A DNA stretch of 64,000 bases from Lethocerus indicus. Taxonomy: Eukaryota; Arthropoda; Insecta; Hemiptera; Belostomatidae. The notes under the pieces are model-generated. The model did no database searches, was not told the origin of the DNA, and saw nothing but the letters and a program-made list of their open reading frames with translations. The first letter of the stretch is position 1. Each line of letters starts with the position of its first letter. The stretch spans positions 28,548,816-28,612,815 of the forward strand of contig JACDQD010000007.1 in the NCBI GenBank assembly GCA_019843655.1, in the 5' to 3' direction. Positions 23,511 through 35,381 of this stretch are shown here, one piece after another. The position numbers and the translations under genes were made by a program.

Positions 23511-23585
23511 GGTCCAAAAAAATGTATCCACCGTTTAAAAGTCCTTTAACTTGCCATAACTAATTGACGGAGTCGTCTCATTTTT
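23511..23585. mobile_element. solo end of the IS630/mariner derivative
   Basis: AGGGGGTCCAAAAAAATGTATCCACCGTTTAAAAG and the next 45 bp match the left end of copies B and C; the rest is replaced by a foldback copy. Confidence 0.7.
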
Positions 23586-24500
23586 CCGAGGGGTTGGAAT
23601 ACCCCCGTAGATTTGTTGTGTTTCTGTCTCTCCCCACTCGCCGGTTAGGGGGTCTTTTGCTAGACCGTTTTCGGCTGTTCGCCATCTGAACCGCTACTGA
23701 AGCGGCCGACGAAACCGGTCCAGCAAACGACCCCCAAACCGGCGAGAGAGGAGACAGAAAGACCTCAAATCTACGATTTAAAGTTAATTTAAAATACCTG
23801 TTTTGTGGTCCGCGGGCGGTTGGATCTCCTCTCGCCGGTCTAGCAAAATACAGAAACACACGAAATCCACGGATTTTTTTGGCTTAATACGTGTGTTTCT
23901 GTCTCCTCTCTCGCCGGTTTGGGGGTCTTTTGCTAGACCGGTTTCGTCGGCTGCTCGCCATCTTCAGTAGCGGTTCGGATGGCGAGCAGCCGACGAAACC
24001 GGTCTAGCAAAAGGCCCCGAACCGGCGAGAGAGGAGACAGAAACACCACAAATCTACGGATTTTTTTGGCTTAATACGTGTGTTTCTGTCTCCTCTCTCG
24101 CCGGTTTGGGGTCTTTTGCTAGACCAGAGACAGAAACGCACGAAATCCACGGATTTTTTTGAAACACACGTATTAAGCCAAAAAAATCCGTAGATTTGTG
24201 GTGTTTCTGTCTCCTCTCTCGCCGGTATGGGGCCTCTTGCTGGTCCGTTTTCGGCTGCTCGCCATATGAACCGCTACTGAAGATGGCGGGCAGCCGACGA
24301 AACCGGTCTAGCAAAAGACCCCCAAACCGGCGAGAGGAGATCTACGGTATTCCAACCACCCGCGGACAACAAAACAGGTATTTTAAATTAACTTTAAATC
24401 GTAGATTTGTGGCGTTTCTGTCTCCTCTCTCGCCGGTGTTGGGGTCTTCTGCTAGCCCAATTTCGGCCGCTCGCCATCTTCAGTAGCCTTGTTCAGCAGT
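23585..24500. mobile_element. dense cluster of foldback copies
   Basis: At least six arms in alternating orientation (CTCTCGCCGGTTTGGGG / CCCCAAACCGGCGAGAG). Helix II variants GGC-GAGCA-GCC (23979) and GGC-GGGCA-GCC (24284) keep the stem while the loop varies. Confidence 0.65.
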
Positions 24501-26348
24501 CACTTTGGATTCAATATCTTCCCGCGCTTATGCACGTCAATTTAAGGCCGGAACAAATGTAAAACTGATCATTTGTCTATCGTTTTCAGTCGGTTTTTTT
24601 TTTAAATCCTGTAAAATCCTATCCAGGTTTCCACGGCTCGGATCGGGCGGTTCCCGAATCCAGGAAATATCCCGGTATCGGCCCGTGGTTCTTCTCCGAC
24701 GGTATTTACAACAATTCTGCCGCGAGTTAGTCAGTGATAATTTATAGGTTTCGGTCGCGTAAAGCTTTCAATTTATTATTTCTTTCTTTATCTCGTCCAG
24801 GGTCACTGTCCGCACGACGGCGCGACGCTGCCGGCCCCGGCGCTATCTGTTGGCCAAGCGAGGAACCACAAGCCGAGGAAAACTCTCAATTTTTTCACCG
24901 ATTTTCCGGATTTCCCTAACGCGACAGCGTCAACAATACATATTTAGTGTATTCAGAGTTTATTTAGAGTGTGTTTATTTAGAGAAATATGTGTCCATTT
25001 AGAAAATGGACCGTTCCCGTCCAGTCTCAGTCAAAATAGTCAGGAATTTTTCCATTTCATTCACCAATTCTTGTCCTTTAATTGTGCCCTGTGGATGGAG
25101 AATTTACACGACATTTCGGACGAAGGAGAGGAAAGACAGGAGAGAGGAAAAAAAGAAAATTCTCATTTTTGGCTTCCAGCCAAAAGGGGAAACAGGTCCC
25201 GGTTGTCAACAGTTTGTCAGTGTGTTTTTCACACTTTTCTTAAAAAAAAAAAAAAAAAACGGCGAATGCAGGAAATTTTGCCAGCGCTATTTTTACAACC
25301 TCCGTAAAAAAAAGGTAGAATATTTTCCGTAACGGAAAAACTCCCGAAGCTAGAAAATTCAAAATAAATATTCGAGATGCGTTCTATCGTACAGCTGATG
25401 ATGGGCCATCTATTTTATACATTGCCCGTCTGCCGAAATATACGGTTTTACGGATTTATTTATTATTTTATATTTCATTATTTTATATTTATTTTATTTT
25501 ATTATTTGTATTTAAAAAATTTTAATTCCGCGGTCAGAAAATTGCGCTTTCTGTATTGTTGTGTGCCTACGACGTATACGAACAATATATATGCGAGTAT
25601 TACAATAATTTTTGGCTTTAAAAAAAAAATTAACCGGTATATTTCGAAAAATCGAAGAATAAATTTTTTAACGCGAATAAGTTGGATTTATAAAGTATTT
25701 TTTTTATTTTTTTTATGATATTCCTCGATACTGAAGGCTGTGGTGACGATTTGTGCGAGGTTATACTTCTGGCGGGAAGTGGAAATTATGTCCGTTGTGA
25801 GCCCCGAATGATTCATTTCTGAGATTGAGGATTTCATTCGTGAAAAATTACCATTTCCCTACCAGAAGTTAAGGTCAGTATCTTAAAAAAAACGTATCGA
25901 CGACTGACCGTCGTCCGCATTGTCCGTATATTCTTCAATCCGCTAAAAGTGAAACCTCCTCCGCTGGTTATCCGGCTTTGGCAACTTATTTCAGGCCTTA
26001 AAAACTTATTCTCCAGTCAATTCTGGCCGCTTTTAAAATTGAGGTTCGTCCGCGCTTCGCGCCACTTTTCAATTTTTTTTCAACAACCCCTCAACCGTTC
26101 TCTTCTTTATAATATTTTTCTAATAATGCTCTATGTACTTTGGACTCCCTAATGGCGCACCGTTAGTACTTTGGCACTGTACCGAAAACAGTGAATATTA
26201 TATATTTCCTATACATCCGGTCTCGATTCAACGTATACTTAACGCTGGCTTTACGGACGTTTCTCACCTGCGAGTCAGTTTGACGTATACCGTCAGATAC
26301 CGCCCGAGAAAATTTAAAAATTACACGACTTTTGACAAAAAAAACGGT
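24500..26348. other. no gene recognised upstream of aladin
   Basis: AT-rich, with a pure A/T segment at 25450-25520 and homopolymers. No coding frame of quality. Any aladin promoter or 5' exon would lie between here and 26999. Confidence 0.4.
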
Positions 26349-26626
26349 AGGTTTGTGACATTTCTGTCTCCTCTCGCCGGTTCGGTCTTCTGCTAGACCG
26401 GTGTTTCGGCCGCTCGCCATCTTCAGTAGCGCCGCGTTGTCAGTCACTTTCGGCACCAACGGATCGGTTTTTATTTCTACGAGAAATTGAAGCTTATTTA
26501 CGCTACTGAAGATGGCGAGCGGCGGCCGAAAAACCGGTCTGGCGAAAGACCAAACCGGCGCGAGAGGAGACTGAAAAATCGCGGACCTGCGGTATTCCAA
26601 CCCCTCGCAGACCACAAAACAGGTAT
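26349..26626 (+). mobile_element. foldback retroelement just upstream of aladin
   Basis: GTAGGTTTGTGACATTTCTG to ACCACAAAACAGGTATATTT, flanked by an A-rich AAAAAAAACGGTA duplication. Motif at 26500-26541 has extra bases in helix II and the GAAA box. Confidence 0.7.
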
Positions 26627-26998
26627 ATTTAAAAAAAAAAACGGTACTCGTCAATTAGACCCCCTCCCGAGGGTAACTGACTATCCCAGACATGGCGTTT
26701 AGTATCAAAAGAATCGATGTATCTATATATCGATATCGAATCACTACCGAGTTAATAATAATAATGTTTATGAATAAATGTTTGTTTTGTAAACTGTGTT
26801 ATTTGTCATCTATCCTGAAGTATGTCATAAAGTCGGTGCAGGCTACGTTTATTCGCAGTCGAACGGGAATGTTACAGTGTCGGTAAACAGGTTACTGACG
26901 GAAGGGCGTCCAATTGACAAGTACCGAAAAAAAACGAATGTCAAATTTTAAACTATAAAATTGGCCGTTATCCTATTCTTTAGATTGCACAAGGAAAG

Positions 26999-27121
26999 AT
27001 GCTTTGTACTTTGAGCGATTTCCCGGACAACGTGGGCGACGATATTCCGCTGTGCGAAATCGAAGGAAAATTACATTTTTCCCCGCCCGACCATGCCAAT
27101 ATACATATCTTCACATCTTCG
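26999..27121 (+). CDS. AAAS: aladin coding exon 1
   Basis: Residues 1-41, ending in phase 0 at a strong donor (TCG/GTGAGT). The sequence begins MLCTLSDFP. A pyrimidine-rich CTATTCTTTAG ends 15 nt upstream of the ATG, so this may be an internal exon with a short 5' UTR segment. Confidence 0.85.
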
Positions 27122-30100
27122 GTGAGTATTTTATAATGTATTATAATTATTATCAGAGTTTACAATAGTCTCCATTCAACCCTTACACAGCCTCAGCTAT
27201 GCCTATGCTTAAGACGCCTTGGACCTTCCGGATCCAATGTCGTGAAGACAGTTTTCAAGTATGGATAGTTCATATTATGTCCTTTAGATGCGTGTTTATT
27301 TTTAACTGATTCACGATATCTTCAACACAAATTTCGGGCCTCTTTCTTTGCTAACAGAGAATCTGTTGAATTTGTCTCGAATTTTGCTTTCGGATATTTT
27401 CACATGTATGTGCAATGTTTTGTTGTTCATTGTAAACAAGTAATATGGTGAAAAATAGATGACAGGTACAAGGAACATATCAGAGCCATAAAATACAAAA
27501 CGGATTCCGATTTCGCCAACCACATCCATAAACTCCGGACACGAAACAATGAACATCAAAAGATCATTAAAGTTATTACACCCAGGCGAAAAAGGAAAAG
27601 AATTGGATATTATAGAAAACCTGGAAATCTTCAAACATAAGAAAAACAAAATTATAAATGAGAAAATTAATAACCAGAGTGACGCGATATTTGCCCCTAT
27701 AATAACTATTAAAGGATCACACCACACCATCCCCTTCCGACGACTCACACTTAGAAAACGGATTAACAAAATCAGAAGACAAACATAACCCACAATAACA
27801 ATAACAGAACACATATATATAAACGACTGACAAACTGACAAACACTACAGTACATGTGAAAGTGACAGTGGGCAGTGAGGATGCCCCAGAAAACATCCAA
27901 AGTGCTGACTGTGACTGACACAGCGCTACTGAAGATACCGGTCTAGCAAAAGACCAAACCGTGAGAGGAGACAGAAACATCACGGACCTACAGTATTCCA
28001 ACCCCTCGCAGACCACAAAACAGGTATATTAAATTGTAAACAAGCAGTTTGTCAGTTCTAACCACTACTGTGTTGTGTTTGTCCATTTCTACGTATTTGC
28101 GTATTCTGTATACATTTTTGCGAGGAGTCGAAAATAATCAAAATGTGAAAAAGAGAGAAAACTAATTTGTATTTACATTAACATTTGACTTCTCGAGGCC
28201 AGTATTCTTTAATTCGGCGTAAAATTTCTTACCTAACTTAACCCTGAACTGTACACAATTGTAAGTGACATCAGACTGATTAATCTCGGTGTGTTTTTTG
28301 AGGACATTGCACTTTGTAACGGAAAATTATTTATAATCGGTATAACGATTCACAGCTGATGAACCAGGAATACACGTAGTAACACAGCCTAATATGCGAA
28401 AGAACAAAAAAAGTTTTTGTATCTAACATTTGTCTTGTATTTTTTAGGTTTCGTCTCACCCGTACGTAAGTGTAACGAAAGAAATCCTCCATCATATAAC
28501 GGCGAAAACGTACGGCAACAGAGTTTTTCTACCGGTCACCGACAGTTTATCGCACAGAATTCAGAACGCGTGGTAAGCATCGCACCCGATATAGAATATT
28601 GCAAAGTCCAACAACAGATACGGGTACTTTATGTATTACGCGGAGGCTACTAATTTTAGAGGTTTTTTTTTCTCTTACCACGGATCTAAAAAAAAAAACT
28701 ACATTATTGGATAGAACGGGTTTTAATCGATGGACAGTGGCAAGTTACACGCTATTATGGCGAGTCGTTATTGTTGTTATCTGCGTGCCGAAAAGCAGCT
28801 GCCAGAAGCGGCCACTCCTGATTGCCACACGTATTACGAGAAGTAGGACTTTATTCCGAAAGTTTTTACGGACCGAAGTATGACACATCGGTTATGGATT
28901 GAATTGTACTGAGATAAGGAAAGTCCAAATGAAATATTTACGAACCCCTAAATATTGGCCTCCACATAATACGTAACTGCCCAGATATGTTAACTATTCA
29001 ACCCCTCAGGTCGGGGTTTATTATAAGATTTTATACCCGTAGAACAGTTGTTCGTTTCCCCACTCAAAGCGAATTATTAGGTTTTAGTTCAGACGACAAT
29101 GTTTCATTCAACAGTGGCTGGTCGGCCCTAATATATATTCTTATAAACGTGGAGATATATTATTCACTATCTAGAGATAAATAACCGTCTTTCATCGATT
29201 TAAAATATTATTTTTAATTTTATAATTAGACGTTATCCGGTGGTGGACCAAATATCGGTACCTTTCGGAATATGGTTGAGGGCAATCGTATTTACGATTC
29301 TCTACTTTTACTTTTTATCTCCAATTATTCTAATATTCGAAGAAATATTTTAATTTTGAACTTTTTATTCAATACTAGGTAAAAATTGTCTAATAATTAC
29401 TTACAGTCGTAAGGTCGGCTCTGTTGGGAAAGTCATCCTGGAAGCGGCATAACGTCGACAGGACTTGGAACCTGGAAAAAAAATTCTGGCATTAATTGAG
29501 AATTATCAGAAGAAAATTCAGATTTTCATTAACTTCTGTTATCGTGTAATACTGCGGGAAGAACCTGGTAAGAGCTCCATAACGTTGGAAGCAGAAACTC
29601 TTCCAGTGGAACCCGCTCGTGTGGTTTCTAAACAGGGGAAAACTCCGTGGAATAGTTGGGGAGGGTCAAGAAAATGGTATTACTCGATGCCACCGGCGAT
29701 GTTATTTATAGTTGATAACCCGAACGGAATGGTATGTCTTAGGTATGACGGTGGGCCGGTGCAGGTACTCGAGATCGTCGCCAATCAGCAGGACAACAGT
29801 TTTATTGTCGGTAATTACATCGCCAGCTGTCTGCTGTACGCGCACCGGTTGTTCCTGAAATTCAAGTCCTCGCTGATCACCAAGGTATAATAAGTGTTTA
29901 TAGTCTGTGTAATGATTCACGGCGATATTGAACTGATTTTCCGATATTGTGCGATCGTACCGGAGGTGACAGCCGAACTGACGCAACAGACTTCCCGGTG
30001 TTCGCAGAGAGAGGACAGGGGGTACAGCCGCGAGAGGTACAAAGTGGGGCCGATCGAGCACATGGCCTGGCACCCGCACTGTCCCAAATTGGCGATATCC

Positions 30101-33100
30101 ACTAGAGACGACTCGGTCAGCATATACTCGACGCAGTGCCAGCTCAATCCCGTCCTCAAGGCCAAATCCCAGAGGCAGGTCTCCTCTCTCGCCTGGAGGT
30201 ACGGTAGAGCACACTTATATGTATGTATATTAAGAAAGGTCTCATTCATATAAAGGGCTTAATCGTTGAATAAAATGTCCACGGAATGCTGGCAAGATTC
30301 AAATTGCAGACCTCCTGGTCCCAAATTGCTTATTGTTGACCGAATACAGCTTATTCCGGTTCATTCCCAGTATATACTTTGGCCAAATCGCATAATGTGG
30401 GTGACCCCCTCATTGTGCAACGTTTGTTTACTAGCACTGATTGTATTTTACAGTTGGGGTTATGAAATAGTTGAATGTTTCTGTAGGTTCTGATGTTTCT
30501 GTCTCCTCTCGCCGGTTTGGTCTTTCGCTAGACCGGTTTCGCCGCCGCCATCTTCAGTAGCGCTGTGTTAGTCACTGTTAGCACTTTGATGTTTTTGGGC
30601 ATCCTCACTGCCCACTGTCACTTTCACATGTACTGTAGTGTCTGTCAGTATGTCAGTCGTTTATATATATGTGTTCTGTTATTGTTATTGGGGGGATTTT
30701 GTTAATCCGTTTTCTAAGTGTGAGTCAGATTGTCGGAAGGGGACGGTGTGGCTACTGAAGATGGCGAGCGGCCGAAACCGGTCTAGCGAAAGACCAAACC
30801 TCAGCGAGAGGAGACAGAAACATCACGAACCTACAGTATTCCAACCTCTCTCAGACCACAAAACAGGTATATTAAATTAGTTAAATGTTTCGTTTTATTA
30901 ATCGATTTCCGTTTCAATGTTGACAGGCCGTTGAGCAGTTGCGAACTGGCGGTCGGCTGCAGCGAAGGAGTTTACATATGGGTCGTCGATCCGAACTCTG
31001 TGATATCTCGACCTTCCATTAGCTGCGCGAATCTGCTCAAGGCGCCGACACACCACAGGGTGACGTCGATATCTTGGAGTCCGCAGGTCGGTCGTAGTAA
31101 AGATAGATATGTTTGAAAAGGTGCGTATAGAAATATCGCCAGAGGGAAAGGGCAAAAAACCTCCCAGCGGAGCTCACTCGAAGCAGTTTCCCGAACACGC
31201 AGGAAAAATCGTGGAATAGTGAAATAAGTTTACCGTAGATTTCGTGTGTTTCCATCCCCTCTTTTTGGTTCGGTCTTTCGGTAGGCCGGTATCGGCTGCT
31301 CGCCATATTCAGGTGCTGCCATGACCCGCCGAAACCGGTCTAGTAAAAGACCAAGCCGGGCACAAAATTACTAAACCGAGGTAAGTTTCTACCCGAAGTT
31401 AGTGATAATTGATTGTTCTATTGTTTCTAACATTGTTCAACTAACGAATCGGTGATTCTCGCAGGGCGACCTGTTGGCGACGGCCAGTTGCAACGATCAG
31501 ACGATGTACGTGTGGGACGTCGACATGAAGAACTTTGTACCGTTGAGGAGGGTCGGAGGCGGCGGTATTAGCCTGCTGTCGTGGAGTCCCGACAGTTCAT
31601 TGCTCCTGGCCGCGACCACTACGACTATGTTCAGGTACGTGTAACAGTTAGTGTTGGCTCGAAACGGTTTTTATATTTTTAAAATGGAATGACAATGGCA
31701 TTGATTGAAACGCAAACATTAGTCATATTTTGTGTTTTTATTTGTTGAACATCAAAAGATCATTAAAGTTATTACACCCAGGCAAAAAGGGAAAAGAATT
31801 GGATATTAGAGAAAACCTGGAAATCTTCAAATATAAGAAAAACAAAATTATAAATGAGAAAATTAATTCCCGGAGTGATGCCATATTTGCCCCTGTAATC
31901 ACTATTAAAGGATCACACCCTGGCCCAACCACCACACCATCCCCTTCTGACAATCTGACTCACACTTAGAAAACGGATTAAAAAAATCCAAAGACAAACA
32001 TAATCCCCAATAACAATAACAGAACACATATATATAAACGACTGACATACTGACAGACACTACAGTACATGTGAAAGTGACAGTGGGCAGTGAGGATGCC
32101 CAAAAAACATCCAAAGTGCTGACAGTGACTAACACAGCGCTACTGAAGATGGCGAGCGGCCGAAACCGGTCTAGCAAAAGACCAAACCAGCGAGAGGAGA
32201 CAGAAACATCATGAACCTACAGTATTACAACCCCTCGCAGACCACAAAACAGGTATATTAAAATAAAGGTTAAACTTGGTCGTGACAAGCCTTATCAGTG
32301 TCGAAACTGGTTTGCTGAAGTTTGTTCCTGCTGTGACCTGTACAAGTGGTCCCTATTAATGAGTGTCGTCCTTACAGGATCTGGGATAGCGACTGTTGGG
32401 AGCCAGAAGTGTGGTACACGCTTGGCGGTGACGTAGTGGCGGCGTGTTGGTCGCCCGACACCGGCAGGAGCGACACTCTGCTGTTCGCGACCAGCTCAGA
32501 CCCGTACCTCTACGCCCTGCCGTCGGCCTCCAGGGCGTCCATATTCACGTCGCCGAACGTCGACATGAGGACGGCGGCGCACATAGTCGCCGATTTCACC
32601 AGGGTACAGCTAGATTCGGGCAACACGTGAGTCTCGCATATATCGGATGCCATTTATGTTATATAGGGTAAAGTAGATTTTGTGTTGCGACAGAAGAACA
32701 CGAAATCTACGGTATTCCAACGCCCTGCAGACCAGAAGACAGGCGACGTTTACGGTTACCGCCGCCTTAGACCTCATCTATCCATCGTCTCCATGTTATC
32801 CATATTTTGGGGGCTATTCACAACATACTGCATTACACGGCTCCCATTTCACTTAGAAATGACCCCCCTCAATATCACTGTTTGAAACATCCCCTATTAC
32901 CAACAGTGGATAGGGTAAAATATCATGTAACCACATGAAAGCCACGTGTTGTCGAAAAGACTGGGAGAAATTGCTATTTAGAAGTACTGGACAAGAGATC
33001 AAAATTACTGTAGGTTCGTGATGTTTCTGTCTCCTCTCGCCGGTTTGGTCTTTTGCTAGACCGGGGTTTCGGCCGCTCGCCATCTTCAGTAGCGCTGTGT

Positions 33101-34592
33101 CAGTCACTGTCAGCACTTTGGATGTTTTTTGGGCATCCTCACTGCCCACTGTCACTGTCACATGTACTGTAGTGTTTGTCAGTATTTCAGTCGTTTATAT
33201 ATATGTGTTCTGTTATTGTTATTGGGGGGTCTAGCAAAAGACCAAACCGGCGAGACAGGAGACAGAAACATCACGAACAACCTACAGTATTCCAACACCT
33301 CGCAGACCACAAAACAGGTATATTGAATTAGATCAAAATTAGTTTAGAATACCTGTTTTGTGGCCGTAGATTTCGTGTGTTTCTATCTCCTCTCGCTGGT
33401 TCGAACTTTTCTGAGGATGCCCAAAAAACATCCAAAGTGACTGACACAGCGCTACTGAAGATGGCGAGCGGGTGAAACCGGTCTAGTGAAAGACCAAACC
33501 GCGAGAGGAGACAGAAACACACGAAATCTACAGTGGATCAAAATTAGGTTTAAACAATAGATAATTACTGTACAAAACTATTTTTGAAAACAGTCTGGAC
33601 AAAGTTTTACAACAGAAAATATTAAGAATAATAACCGATGCAGGATACCTTGTCTATGACCTCACCAAAATACAAATCTTAAAGTTATGTTTGTCAATGA
33701 TCTGTGTATACAACAATATAACACAATTCCACTCCTGAATTACACACTCATAATACAAACCCTAATGTTTCCCAACATCCAAAATGTTCTTTACCAACAC
33801 GTTAAAAGGAAGTGGCCATATTAAATAAAATTTTAGATAAAGGAGGAAACTGTCTACTCGTTAATAGTGCTACTTGCAAATCAATGTTGTTTCTTGTATT
33901 TAACATTTCCGGTATAATAGTGATTTTTTCCACAATATTTTTACGATACAATATTTTGTTTTCTATTCGTTTTGTACAGAGTCGGCGGTGACGTCGCCAA
34001 TATGGTCTGGGACAGGAGGGGCCGACACCTCGCGGTCATGTTCAAGGAGTGCCAGTTGATAGCGGTTTTTATTACAAACATATCGCCGCATTTTCACCTC
34101 GCGCCAGGGTAAGAAAAAAAAAATTATTTTAAATAGAAGATTAAAATACAATTTCACAATACAGATTATGTCCGATCGTTCCCGATTAACGCTGGAACTT
34201 TGTCTGCAGGTTTTTCATAAAAGGAATCAAAGACGAAGTCCCGTCGACAATATGCTTCCAGGATGACTTCCCCGACGGAGCCAACCTTACGATTGTAAGT
34301 AATTTACGATGTTCACTTTTGATTGAATAAAAAGCGCAAACAGATAATATCCCCTGCACGTTAGAATAATCGGAGACAAAGAGTAAAAGTAGAAAATCAT
34401 AAATATGATTATTGCACTCAACTATCTCCCGGAAAACTATCTCCGGTCTACCACCAGATAACATGTAAGAATAAATTAAAAACTTAATATTGTAAATCAG
34501 GGAAAGATATTTATCGGTAGATGCTTAATAATATATCTCCATGATTATAAAATTATGTCGTAGATTTGGTCTGTTTCTGTCTCCTAGTAAAA

Positions 34593-34652
<60 letters not shown>

Positions 34653-35328
34653 CCCATAATTATGAAAGTGGTCTAAGTCAATTCAAACTTTAAATACAAC
34701 ATTTTCATATGAAATTCACACAAAATTTCATATTCATAGTAAGTATCGCGACTAATAAAATTCTAATGTTCTAAGTCTAAAATTAAAATGTTGCATAATA
34801 TAAAAATATTTAATTTAATATACCTGTTTTGTGGTCTGCGAGGGGTTGGAATGCTGTAGGTTCGGATGTTTCTGTCTCCTCTCGCTGGTTTGGTCTTTGC
34901 TAGACCGGTTTCGGTCGCTCGCCATCTTCAGTAGCGCTGTGTTAGTCACTGTCAGCACTTTGGATGTTTTTTGGGCATCCTAACTGCCCACTGTGTCACT
35001 TTCACATGTACTGTAGTGTTTGTCAGTCGTTTATATATATATATGTGTTCTGTTATTGTTATTGGGGATTATGGAGGACTACAGTACATGTGAAAGTGAC
35101 ATACAAACAGCCAGGAAACATCCAAAGTGCTGACAGTGACTGACACAGCGCTACTGAAGATGGCGAGCGGCCGAAACCCCGGTCTAGCGAAAGACCAAAC
35201 CGGCGAGAGGAGACGGAAACATCACGAACCGACAGCATAAAAATATTTGTTAATTTATTCGATAGCAGTTCATTAAATATCTCAAACCAGAAATATATGA
35301 CAGACCACTTTCATAATTATGGGCACAT

Positions 35329-35381
<53 letters not shown>

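Noticed and set aside
26163..26654. 163-codon minus-strand frame as a gene upstream of aladin
   Set aside because: It runs through a foldback element (LLKMASGRNTGLAED is the translated arm seen in dozens of copies).
29465..29890. 141-codon frame as an aladin exon in full
   Set aside because: Only the part from 29743 is colinear with aladin and matches the exon 2 phase. Upstream sequence shows no similarity and is intron.
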